Positions 1 to 6,782 of a DNA stretch of 23,408 nt are shown one piece after another. Where the stretch lies: the NCBI GenBank assembly GCA_030596405.1, contig JAUVKB010000007.1:1-23408 (forward strand). Reading direction: 5' to 3'. The position numbers and the translations under genes were made by a program. Position 1 is the first letter of the stretch; each line of letters opens with the position of its first letter. The DNA is from Deltaproteobacteria bacterium (GTDB taxonomy: Bacteria; Desulfobacterota; Desulfobacteria; Desulfobacterales; JAUVKB01). The notes beneath the pieces were generated by a model that worked only from the letters and a program-made list of their open reading frames with translations, was not told the DNA's origin and ran no database searches.

Positions 1-131
1 ATGGCCCGTCCGAGCTCCCGGGTAGGTCGCAGGAGGTGTCGAGTAATCGCCATCCATAGATGAATGATCGTTATCCGGTATGAGGTAACTCAAACCGGAT
101 ACAGAATTCGGCTTATTAGCTGTTTTGGCCG
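1..131 (+). ncRNA. rnpB: RNase P RNA, 3' end (5' part outside window)
   Basis: This is the 3' third of the bacterial RNase P RNA, the catalytic RNA that trims tRNA 5' leaders. The stretch from GGCCCGT through CCCGGGTAGG (positions 4-27), the AGATGAATGATCG block (57-69) and ACAGAATTCGGCTTA (101-115) follow the conserved 3' domain of the E. coli RNA in order and spacing. A hairpin ATCCGGT/ACCGGAT (73-79 with 94-100) sits between the last two blocks, where E. coli has a shorter stem. The 3' end is uncertain. CGGC (109-112) can pair with GCCG (128-131), and seven T follow at 134-140, so the RNA and its terminator end about there. The 5' strand of P1 lies outside the window. The match is from memory of the family, not a covariance search. 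Confidence 0.9.
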
Positions 132-154
132 TATTTTTTTGTGAGGTGAGTTTT

Positions 155-916
155 ATGTTGTTAATTGAAGATCTAAAGGTTGAGGTGGGCAATAAAACGA
201 TACTGTCAAACGTTAATATGGAAATTCCAAAAGGGGAAACCCATGTGCTTTTTGGGCCGAATGGATCGGGCAAAACCAGCTTGATGATGACATTAATGGG
301 GTTTTCAGGCTATAAAGTTACAAATGGCAAGGTTACGTTTAAAGGAGAAGATATCACGTACATGCCTGTTTACGAGCGTGCAAGGCTGGGTATAGGCATG
401 TCTTTTCAGAGACCGCCGACTATTAACGGATTAAAAACAAGGTCAATTATTGAGATTTGCGCCGGAGATCGATCAGTGGATGTCGAAAACCTGTCAAGGC
501 AGCTTAACTTTTCAGATTTTCTTGACCGTGATGTAAATAATAATTTTTCCGGCGGTGAGATAAAACGTTCTGAACTGCTTCAACTTATGGCGCAGCAACC
601 TGATCTTGTTCTTTTAGATGAGCCTGAGTCAGGAGTAGATCTTGAAAATATCATTCTTATCGGCGACACAATAAATACACTTTTAGATAAGAGGATTAAA
701 CCTTATAATGGAAGGTCGCATAAAGAAGTCGTTGAGGCTCGAACAAAATCCGCCCTTGTTATAACTCATACAGGCAATATACTCGATTATATAACTGCAG
801 ATAATGGCCAGGTACTCTATAACGGGGTTTTATGCTGTTCAAGAAATGCCAGAGAGATTTTAAGATGGATAAGGGAATACGGTTATCAGGAGTGTGTTAG
901 ATGCGCGAGCTATTAG
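155..916 (+). CDS. smsC: SufC-like ABC ATPase of a minimal Suf (SmsCB) Fe-S cluster assembly system
   Basis: The ATPase is expected to power a cytoplasmic iron-sulfur cluster scaffold together with the next gene. Visible motifs are Walker A GPNGSGKT (residues 34-41), Q-loop (about 84-85), signature FSGGE (131-135), Walker B LVLLDEPE (151-158) and the H-loop His at 205. Between Walker B and the H-loop is an extra basic stretch (about 181-198) like that of archaeal-type SufC proteins. Its only Suf partner here is one SufB/D-like protein. The ATG at 155 is chosen because GAGGTGAG (143-150) lies just upstream. An in-frame TTG at 125 would start inside the RNase P RNA. The length of 253 aa is normal for SufC. 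The stop overlaps the next gene by 16 bases, so translation is probably coupled. Transcription may come from the rnpB promoter, as only 24 bases separate the two. Confidence 0.9.
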   Translation: MLLIEDLKVEVGNKTILSNVNMEIPKGETHVLFGPNGSGKTSLMMTLMGFSGYKVTNGKVTFKGEDITYMPVYERARLGIGMSFQRPPTINGLKTRSIIEICAGDRSVDVENLSRQLNFSDFLDRDVNNNFSGGEIKRSELLQLMAQQPDLVLLDEPESGVDLENIILIGDTINTLLDKRIKPYNGRSHKEVVEARTKSALVITHTGNILDYITADNGQVLYNGVLCCSRNAREILRWIREYGYQECVRCASY

Positions 917-2079
917 ATAATAATATTGATATTAAACTTGAAAATTACAGTGTTGATGTTGAAAAACATGAATATATAGATGATTTGTCGCAGGTTAAAT
1001 CAGAAGATTCGGATCAGTTTTTAAATGTCGGCATTGATATTGATGAGAGTAATCGCGCAGGCGCTTTCCTGCTGAAAGACAGTTCAGTGACACATTGCAA
1101 AGCCAGCCAGGAAGGCGTTGAGATTATGAGCATATCAGATGCCCGCAAAAAATATTCATGGCTGAAAGATTATTTCTGGAAAAATATTGAACCGGATAAT
1201 GATAAATTTACGTTGCAGGCCGATGAAAAGCCGCATGAAGGATATTTTATCCGTTCCCTTCCGGAAGTCAAAACAGAGCATCCTGTCCAGGCGTGCCTGT
1301 ATATTGCTAAAGATGGATTTTCTCAGAATGTTCATAATATGGTTATCGCTGAGGAAGGTTCGGAACTCCATATTATCGCCGGCTGCTCGACCGCACCGCA
1401 CCTGATGTCGGGTCTGCATGTGGGTGTTTCTGAATTTTATGTAAAAAAGGGAGCAAAATTAATATTTACAATGATTCATGACTGGAGTGAAAGTATAAAT
1501 GTTCGTCCCAGAACAGTAACACAGGTCGATGAGGGAGGGATTATTATTTCCAATTATATATCCTTAAGACCTGTTGGCTCACTTCAAATGTTTCCGACAA
1601 CATATCTGAACGGAAAGGGCGCTATAGCACGTTTCAACAGTATCCTTGTCGCCGGCAAGGGAAGTCATATGGATGTGGGATCGCGAATAGTCTTGAATGC
1701 CCCTGACACAAGGGCAGAGATCATATCACACGCCATAACATCCGGAGGGGCAATTATAGCCAGGGGGGATCTGGTCGGGAAGGTCGCTCCGGTTAAAGCG
1801 CATCTTGAGTGTAAAGGCTTGATATTAAATGATGGTCTGATTCATGCAATACCTGAACTTAGGGGGTATGTTCCCGGTGTTGAGATGTCTCATGAGGCTG
1901 CGGTCGGCAAGATTGATCAACGGGAGATTGAGTATCTCATGGCACGGGGGCTTGATGAAGATGAGGCGGTATCAACAATCGTGCGCGGTTTTTTGAATGT
2001 AGATATCGAAGGATTGCCTGAAAGTTTTAAAAAGATGCTCGATAAAGCCATTTCAGAGACCAGGGAGGGCATGTTGTAG
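901..2079 (+). CDS. smsB: SufB/SufD-family Fe-S cluster scaffold (SmsB type)
   Basis: This is a SufB/D-fold scaffold subunit, expected to form a complex with the upstream ATPase and build Fe-S clusters. The C-terminal half is a beta-helix-like SufBD core. It contains HLECKGLILNDG with Cys304, in the place of the essential SufB cysteine, and EMSHEAAVGKID with His331/Glu332, in the region of the SufB/D cluster ligands. The N-terminal 100 or so residues are acidic and short compared with SufB. At 392 aa it is shorter than classical SufB (about 480-495) and closer to archaeal and minimal-system SufB. AGGAG at 888-892 supports the ATG at 901, which lies inside the end of smsC. No sufD, sufS, sufE or sufU follows, so the cysteine desulfurase, if used, is elsewhere. 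Assignment to the SUF-like minimal system is an inference from the two-gene layout and length. Confidence 0.87.
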   Translation: MRELLDNNIDIKLENYSVDVEKHEYIDDLSQVKSEDSDQFLNVGIDIDESNRAGAFLLKDSSVTHCKASQEGVEIMSISDARKKYSWLKDYFWKNIEPDNDKFTLQADEKPHEGYFIRSLPEVKTEHPVQACLYIAKDGFSQNVHNMVIAEEGSELHIIAGCSTAPHLMSGLHVGVSEFYVKKGAKLIFTMIHDWSESINVRPRTVTQVDEGGIIISNYISLRPVGSLQMFPTTYLNGKGAIARFNSILVAGKGSHMDVGSRIVLNAPDTRAEIISHAITSGGAIIARGDLVGKVAPVKAHLECKGLILNDGLIHAIPELRGYVPGVEMSHEAAVGKIDQREIEYLMARGLDEDEAVSTIVRGFLNVDIEGLPESFKKMLDKAISETREGML

Positions 2080-2155
2080 CCTGTCGGAATGCCCCGCTGT
2101 ATTGTTTTAACTATTTGTTTTAATTAAGTATTATTGGCAAACAAGGTAAAGATAA

Positions 2156-3460
2156 GTGCTGAAAACCCAGTGCGACATATCGTTTGGTGAAAAGGTTCGT
2201 ATATTTTCACATGATTATCTGAAGTTTTGTGTTTACATCTTGGATTCCGGCGCTACAGGAAATGTTTTTACCAAAAAGTACTATGCCAGTATGATATATT
2301 CATCGCAGCTTCTTGAAGATTTTCTCGATTTTCATGGCGCAAAAAACAACAGAAACTGGTATTTTTACAGGGAACTTACAGCTTCTGTCAGGCATTTGAG
2401 CATGGCAAGCTATTCCCAAAAGCATATTTTAAATCGTCTTGTTTTTTATGATCTTTCATGTGGCGTAAAGGATTTTGAAAGAGAAGGTGAAGCCACTCTC
2501 ACTTTTTTAACAGGATCACTTATGAAGATGGCGCCGGTTATTCTGGATGAGGCGCGTCATCTAAACATCCCGATACCGGATGAAAAATTTGGCCCGGCGA
2601 ATTTTCCCGGTGTGACAACGGATATGCTCGAATATGATATTGATGATGAAAATAAAACTCAGCAGAAAAAACATATTGTGAAAATAGCAAGTGAATTTTT
2701 AAGTGTTGCTGAACGTTTTGACCATCTGGCGTTTTATGAGCCTTATGATAAAAAAGAGATATTAGAGATTATTCCCGCCAAGGTAAATGAGGTGGAAATA
2801 AGACAGTTTGAGATGCTTGTGCACAATCTTCAGTCTTCTTTTGATACATATGTCATACACGGTGGATACCTGTTCGGCAACAGAAAGCTCAAGCAGCTCC
2901 GGAGTTTTTTTTCGGTTGTATTTCATCTTCTCCAAATGATGGGGAGGCTTCTCCATTTTTATGAGCGCCACCTTTTTGAGGCGGGATATAAAAATACTTA
3001 TAAAAAAGCTCAAGACCGATTGTCTTTATTGGTTGATCCTGAAATACTGCTTGACCGTGTCATAAATTATGCTCTTTACCATGTATGTTATTTTCTTGCA
3101 AACGGCAAGGAACTCGCTCGCGAAATATTGAATGAAAATATTGAGCGTTCTTCAGTCACGGTGAGTATCCCTGTATCGCTAGGTTTCCACAGCAGACCCA
3201 GCCTCCTGGTTGCCAAGATTGTTCAGTATTATGGCGGTCAAGTAGAGATGTGTGTCGGAGAGGACAGGTTTGATGCAAGTAGTGTCCTTGATATTCAGTG
3301 GGCAGGCGGCAAGATCCAGAAAGAAAAATTTACTCAGGTTGTTTTTGAAGGTGATGAGCGAGCTTTAAGGGATATTAAAATACTTGCGAGCACCAATTAT
3401 TGTGAAGACACGATGGGCAGGGGGATTCCATTCCCTAAAGAATTAATCTATTTAAAATAA
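2156..3460 (+). CDS. Uncharacterised protein with C-terminal HPr-like phosphocarrier domain
   Basis: The function of this 434-aa protein is unknown. Residues from about 334 to 420 resemble HPr of the phosphotransferase system. LGFHSRPS carries a His at about 345 in the place of the phosphorylated His15, and FDASSVLD (about 373-380) has Ser residues near the regulatory Ser46 position. The N-terminal 330 residues are aromatic-rich and look helical, with no signal peptide or clear membrane span; I do not recognise the domain. Ordinary HPr is about 88 aa, so this is a fusion. The start is GTG at 2156 with a modest AAGGTAA upstream. No EI, EII or HPr kinase gene is nearby. The gene lies 76 bases after smsB and about 100 before ispD on the same strand. 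It may be a regulatory rather than a sugar-transport phosphoprotein; that is inference. Confidence 0.8.
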   Translation: MLKTQCDISFGEKVRIFSHDYLKFCVYILDSGATGNVFTKKYYASMIYSSQLLEDFLDFHGAKNNRNWYFYRELTASVRHLSMASYSQKHILNRLVFYDLSCGVKDFEREGEATLTFLTGSLMKMAPVILDEARHLNIPIPDEKFGPANFPGVTTDMLEYDIDDENKTQQKKHIVKIASEFLSVAERFDHLAFYEPYDKKEILEIIPAKVNEVEIRQFEMLVHNLQSSFDTYVIHGGYLFGNRKLKQLRSFFSVVFHLLQMMGRLLHFYERHLFEAGYKNTYKKAQDRLSLLVDPEILLDRVINYALYHVCYFLANGKELAREILNENIERSSVTVSIPVSLGFHSRPSLLVAKIVQYYGGQVEMCVGEDRFDASSVLDIQWAGGKIQKEKFTQVVFEGDERALRDIKILASTNYCEDTMGRGIPFPKELIYLK

Positions 3461-3562
3461 CAGGGTTAAAATAAAAGGGGTTTTTGAAAATCGATTAGAT
3501 TTTAGCTTTTTTAAAAATCTTCTTGTATCTCCTTTTAAGACTCGAAAGAGTTTGCAATAAAT

Positions 3563-4252
3563 ATGGTTTCGGCGATTATTCTTGCTGCCGGCAGAGGCAT
3601 ACGGATGAATAATGACATCCGCAAGCAGTATCTTTTACTTGCGGGACGCCCCATTTCGGCACACACCCTCCTGGTGTTTGATGATTGTCCTTTCATAGAC
3701 AAAATTTTTCTTGTTATCCCGAAGGAAGATATAGAGTTTTGTCATAAAGAAATACTTTGCCCTCTTAATCTTCAAAAAAAGGTCAACCTTGTTTTTGGCG
3801 GTGCAGAACGTCAGGATTCAGTGTATAACGGCCTTATTGCGGCAGATAACGCAATAAAAGACGGCATAGTTGTTATTCATGATGCTGTACGGCCCTTTGT
3901 TAGTCAAGAAAACATAGCCAGGTGTATAATCTGTGCCAAGGAGTCTGGTGCATGTATTCTCGGCATTCCAGTGCCGGATACTATAAAAACAGTAAATTCT
4001 TCAGGCTATATCGAAAATACCATTAAAAGAGATACAATATGGCTGGCTCAGACCCCGCAGGTTTTTCAATATGATCTTATAAGGCAAGCTTATGAATATG
4101 CAAAGCGAAAAGGGTATGCAGTTACAGATGATGCGTCTTTGGTGGAACGTATTGGTAAAAAAGTAAAAGTGATATGTGGCAGCAGGTACAATATAAAAAT
4201 TACAACACAGGAAGATCTTTTACTTGCAAACGCAATTCTTCAGCAGATCTGA
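3563..4252 (+). CDS. ispD: 2-C-methyl-D-erythritol 4-phosphate cytidylyltransferase
   Basis: IspD transfers CMP from CTP to methylerythritol 4-phosphate in the MEP isoprenoid pathway. The family motifs appear in order: the nucleotide-binding start AIILAAGRGIRM with KQYLLLAGRP, GGAERQDSV, VIHDAVRPF, the catalytic-region RDTIWLAQTPQVF, VTDDASLVE and the terminal NIKITTQEDL. The length of 229 aa is normal. The ATG at 3563 is the only start before the nucleotide-binding loop; GAAAGAG (3544-3550) is a distant, weak ribosome site. No ispF or ispE follows; the gene ends facing a leftward gene across a hairpin at 4303-4330. The 102 bases before it are AT-rich, with a weak hairpin (AAAATC/GATTTT) followed by T, which could be a partial terminator after the HPr-fusion gene. 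Confidence 0.96.
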   Translation: MVSAIILAAGRGIRMNNDIRKQYLLLAGRPISAHTLLVFDDCPFIDKIFLVIPKEDIEFCHKEILCPLNLQKKVNLVFGGAERQDSVYNGLIAADNAIKDGIVVIHDAVRPFVSQENIARCIICAKESGACILGIPVPDTIKTVNSSGYIENTIKRDTIWLAQTPQVFQYDLIRQAYEYAKRKGYAVTDDASLVERIGKKVKVICGSRYNIKITTQEDLLLANAILQQI

Positions 4253-4302
4253 AAATATATAACAAATTTATAACATGAAATTTCTGTTTGCCTGAAAGGA
4301 TT

Positions 4303-4330
4303 CCGGAAGCTGTTTTTAAACAGCTTCCGG
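4303..4330. terminator. Inverted repeat between convergent genes, possible two-way terminator
   Basis: CCGGAAGCTGTTT (4303-4315) and AAACAGCTTCCGG (4318-4330) form a perfect 13-bp stem with a minimal loop. It lies between the end of ispD and the end of the leftward small membrane protein gene, the usual place for a shared terminator. No long T run follows on either strand, so it is not a textbook intrinsic terminator. Confidence 0.6.
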
Positions 4331-4358
4331 GTAAAAATTTGGATGGCTTCGAATCAGC

Positions 4359-4640
4359 TTATGCTTTTTCTTTTAAGGTTTCGATCTCTTTTTTTAGTTT
4401 GTCAACTTCCTCTTTGTATTGTTCGACACTTTCAGTTTCGTTAGGAACATCAACAGTTGTATCCTCTTTTTTCCACTTATCTTTAAGTTCGTCAAAGCCA
4501 AGATAGAAAGCCAGCGCGCCTCCAAGCAGAAGCATTATTGGTACAGAACCAGCTAATAGTTGTAAAAATTCTCTAAACCATACCGAAAGACCGATAAGAC
4601 CTAATACAGCTCCTACCGCCCCACCAATCAAAGTTTTCAT
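4359..4640 (-). CDS. Small membrane protein with C-terminal coiled coil, unknown function
   Basis: This is a 93-aa protein I cannot name. It starts with two hydrophobic segments, a glycine-rich one at about residues 3-20 and another at about 25-50, so it should be a two-helix inner-membrane protein. An acidic/basic tail follows, ending in a heptad-like coiled coil (about 70-93, VDKLKKEIETLKEKA). It is convincing as a gene because a full AAGGAGG ribosome site stands at the right distance upstream of its ATG, on the reverse strand at about 4650-4656. It is transcribed alone, away from the ilv operon and towards ispD. The short overlapping ORF on the other strand is its shadow. The tail may let it form oligomers or bind a partner. 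Confidence 0.8.
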   Translation of the reverse strand: MKTLIGGAVGAVLGLIGLSVWFREFLQLLAGSVPIMLLLGGALAFYLGFDELKDKWKKEDTTVDVPNETESVEQYKEEVDKLKKEIETLKEKA

Positions 4641-4889
4641 AAAAAATCATCCTCCTTAAGCTAAAATTGATTTTCTCAACAAAACAGATATGTCTTATCG
4701 CTATTTTTTTAAAAAAATATCACAACAAATTTTGTAACGCAAGCTTAATTTTATTAACATTGAAAATATATTGACTAATAAATATATTTAGACTTTTTAC
4801 AAAAGTCGTCAAAAAAGGCTTGACAATATTTATAGCCATTGTTAAAAATAATTAAATTTTAATATATTTATATACAGTAAAAAAAATAA
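4641..4889. other. AT-rich divergent intergenic region before the ilv operon
   Basis: The region separates the leftward small membrane gene from the rightward ilv leader. It is very AT-rich, with several A and T runs, and holds no credible coding frame. It contains the ribosome site of the leftward gene at its left end and the likely ilv promoter at 4820-4848. A weak leftward promoter for the small gene (TTGCGT, 17 bases, TATTTT on the reverse strand) may also lie here. Confidence 0.5.
4820..4848 (+). promoter_or_regulatory. Probable sigma70 promoter of the ilv operon
   Basis: A perfect -35 box TTGACA (4820-4825) is followed after 17 bases by TAAAAA (4843-4848), a weak -10. An AATAAT just after it, at 4847-4852, is closer to consensus but badly spaced. 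Transcription would begin near 4855, about 35 bases before the leader peptide start, which suits an attenuator leader. The choice of -10 is uncertain. Confidence 0.5.
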
Positions 4890-4982
4890 ATGAATAGAAT
4901 TATAGTCATTATTAGCATTATTTCCCCCCTCGTGTTGGGGATACTTCTCCTTTGCAATGGAAAAGGCTTGATAATGGCCTAA
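4890..4982 (+). CDS. ilvL: ilv operon leader peptide (attenuation peptide)
   Basis: A 30-codon frame starts at ATG 4890 and ends at TAA 4980-4982. Sixteen of its 30 residues are Ile, Leu or Val, including IIVIISII (residues 4-11) and LVLGILLL (14-21). That is the composition expected of a peptide whose translation senses charged branched-chain tRNAs. It lies between the promoter and a strong terminator in front of ilvD. An in-frame TAA (4887-4889) directly precedes the ATG, so the start cannot lie further upstream. No good ribosome site is visible, which is the main weakness. CCTTT (4949-4953) and AAAGG (4962-4966) can form a small pausing stem. The frame is too short for routine gene calling. 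The name follows enteric ilv leaders by analogy, not by sequence similarity. Confidence 0.82.
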   Translation: MNRIIVIISIISPLVLGILLLCNGKGLIMA

Positions 4983-5049
4983 TTTTTTATTCAGACCAAA
5001 ATACAAAATCCGTTATCAGCCTCGAAAAGCTGGCAACGGATTTTTTTTT
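4965..5049 (+). promoter_or_regulatory. Transcription attenuator of the ilv operon: terminator with alternative antiterminator
   Basis: The terminator is AATCCGTT (5007-5014) paired with AACGGATT (5035-5042), plus inner stem CAGC/GCTG (5017-5020, 5029-5032), followed by nine T (5041-5049). GGCTTGATAATGG (4965-4977), at the end of the leader peptide, can instead pair with CCGTTATCAGCC (5010-5021): 12 pairs with one bulged T, covering the 5' arm of the terminator. A ribosome stalled on the upstream Ile/Val/Leu codons leaves 4965-4977 free, so the antiterminator forms and transcription continues. A ribosome reaching the stop codon covers it, so the terminator forms. The structures are read by eye and no folding energies were computed. 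Confidence 0.85.
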
Positions 5050-5067
5050 GGAGGGGGGAGTATAGAT

Positions 5068-6750
5068 ATGGTTATGACGATGAAAAGTGACTCGGTAAAA
5101 AAAGGCATTGAAAGAGCGCCTCACCGGAGCCTTTTTAAGGCTATGGGATATACTGATGCTGAACTTAAAAGGCCTATTATCGGTATTGCCAATTCAAAAA
5201 ACAGCATTGTTCCGGGTCATGTTAATCTGGATAAAATAGTGGAAGCTGTAAAAGCCGGCATTTACATGGCCGGCGGTATGCCTGTCGAATTTGGGACAAT
5301 AGGGGTTTGTGACGGCATTGCAATGAATCATACGGGGATGAAATATTCACTGGGAAGCAGAGAGCTGATTGCAGACTCAATCGAGGTTATGGCAATAGCC
5401 CATGCATTTGATGCAATGGTCATGGTGCCTAATTGCGACAAGATTGTCCCGGGCATGCTAATGGCGGCTGCCCGTCTTGATCTTCCTGCAATTATAGTCA
5501 GCGGCGGGCCAATGCTGGCAGGAGAGCATCCGGAGAAACCGAACACCGAAAAGATTGATCTTGTCACTGTTTTTGAGTCTGTAGGCGCGGTTCTTTCAGG
5601 TAAAATGAGTGAAAGCAGGCTGACCGCCATAGAAGATGCCGCCTGCCCGACATGCGGGTCGTGTGCTGGCATGTTTACCGCCAATTCCATGAACTGTTTG
5701 ACCGAAGCCATTGGAATGGGTTTGCCGGGAAACGGAACGATTCCCGCTGTGATGTCCGCCAGGATCCGTCTGGCCAAAGAGGCCGGGATGTCTATCCTCG
5801 ATCTTTTGGAAAAGAAGATAACGCCGAGGAAAATTATGACCGAAAAGGCTTTTAAAAACGCTCTGGTCGTGGATATGGCGCTTGGATGTTCAACCAATAC
5901 AGTGCTTCATTTAACCGCGCTGGCAAATGAGGCACAGGTAAATATCGACCTGGATCTGATCAACGAAATCAGCAGAATAACGCCTCATCTTTGTTCTCTC
6001 AGTCCGGGCGGGCAGCATCATTTGCAGGATTTAGACCGTGCCGGGGGCATCAGCGCGGTTATCAAGGAGCTGTCACGATTAAAGCTTATAAACAGCGATT
6101 GTATGACCGTAACCGGGAAAACCGTGGAGGAAAACATTAAAAATGTCGGGATATTTGATAGTGACGTTATACGGTCTGTAGACAACCCGTATCATGCCCA
6201 GGGAGGGCTGGCCGTTATGTTCGGGAATCTTGCTCCTGAAGGGTGTGTGGTGAAACAGTCTGCGGTTCTTGATAAAATGTTATGCCACACCGGACCTGCC
6301 AGGGTGTTTGATTCAGAGGAGGAGGCGGTTTCTGTCATAATGGGAGGCGGTATAAAAAAAGGGGACGTGGTAGTCATCCGCTACGAAGGGCCTATGGGCG
6401 GCCCTGGTATGCGTGAGATGCTTACGCCCACATCGGCGATTGCCGGTATGGATCTTGATGCAGATGTTGCTCTTATTACTGATGGGCGGTTTTCAGGAGG
6501 CACGCGTGGAGCATGCATCGGACATGTTTCTCCTGAAGCGATGCAGGGCGGGCCGATTGCAATTGCGCGTGACGGGGATTTGATCTCGATTAATATTCCC
6601 GATAAAAAGATAACGCTTAACATATCCGAACAGGAGATAAAGCAGCGGTTGTCTGACTGGTCATCTCCTGAGCCGAAGATAACCTGCGGATATATGGCCA
6701 GATATTCAAGGATGGTTTCATCCGCCAGTTATGGGGCAGTAGTAAAATAA
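5068..6750 (+). CDS. ilvD: Dihydroxy-acid dehydratase
   Basis: IlvD dehydrates 2,3-dihydroxy acids to the 2-keto acid precursors of valine, leucine and isoleucine, using an iron-sulfur cluster. Visible motifs are IVPGHVNLD (about 47-55), GVCDGIAMNHTGM (79-91), PNCDKIVPGM with Cys123, CPTCGSCAGMFTANSMN with Cys193/196/199, and GRFSGGTRGACIGHVSPEA near the C-terminus. The VPGH form of the first motif, rather than the PCN form, groups it with the E. coli-like enzymes reported to carry an oxygen-sensitive cluster; that assignment is from family knowledge. The length of 560 aa is normal. GGAGGGG (5050-5056), directly after the attenuator T run, is the ribosome site; the ATG codons at 5068 and 5080 are both possible starts. 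It is the first enzyme gene of the operon, so all downstream genes fall under the attenuator. Confidence 0.97.
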   Translation: MVMTMKSDSVKKGIERAPHRSLFKAMGYTDAELKRPIIGIANSKNSIVPGHVNLDKIVEAVKAGIYMAGGMPVEFGTIGVCDGIAMNHTGMKYSLGSRELIADSIEVMAIAHAFDAMVMVPNCDKIVPGMLMAAARLDLPAIIVSGGPMLAGEHPEKPNTEKIDLVTVFESVGAVLSGKMSESRLTAIEDAACPTCGSCAGMFTANSMNCLTEAIGMGLPGNGTIPAVMSARIRLAKEAGMSILDLLEKKITPRKIMTEKAFKNALVVDMALGCSTNTVLHLTALANEAQVNIDLDLINEISRITPHLCSLSPGGQHHLQDLDRAGGISAVIKELSRLKLINSDCMTVTGKTVEENIKNVGIFDSDVIRSVDNPYHAQGGLAVMFGNLAPEGCVVKQSAVLDKMLCHTGPARVFDSEEEAVSVIMGGGIKKGDVVVIRYEGPMGGPGMREMLTPTSAIAGMDLDADVALITDGRFSGGTRGACIGHVSPEAMQGGPIAIARDGDLISINIPDKKITLNISEQEIKQRLSDWSSPEPKITCGYMARYSRMVSSASYGAVVK

Positions 6751-6782
6751 ATAGCGGACAACGAAACGGAAAAGGATTCCAT

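Noticed and set aside
125..154. Upstream TTG start extending smsC
   Set aside because: It lies in the 3' end and terminator of the RNase P RNA; ATG 155 has a good ribosome site.
4288..4506. Rightward 72-codon ORF
   Set aside because: It is the Ser/Leu-rich complement of the small membrane protein gene, spans the hairpin and has no ribosome site.
4771..4776. Second TTGACT box as an ilv promoter
   Set aside because: No acceptable -10 follows at 16-18 bases; the box at 4820 is better.
5328..5897. Leftward 189-codon ORF inside ilvD
   Set aside because: It lies wholly within a confident gene on the other strand and has no recognisable domain.
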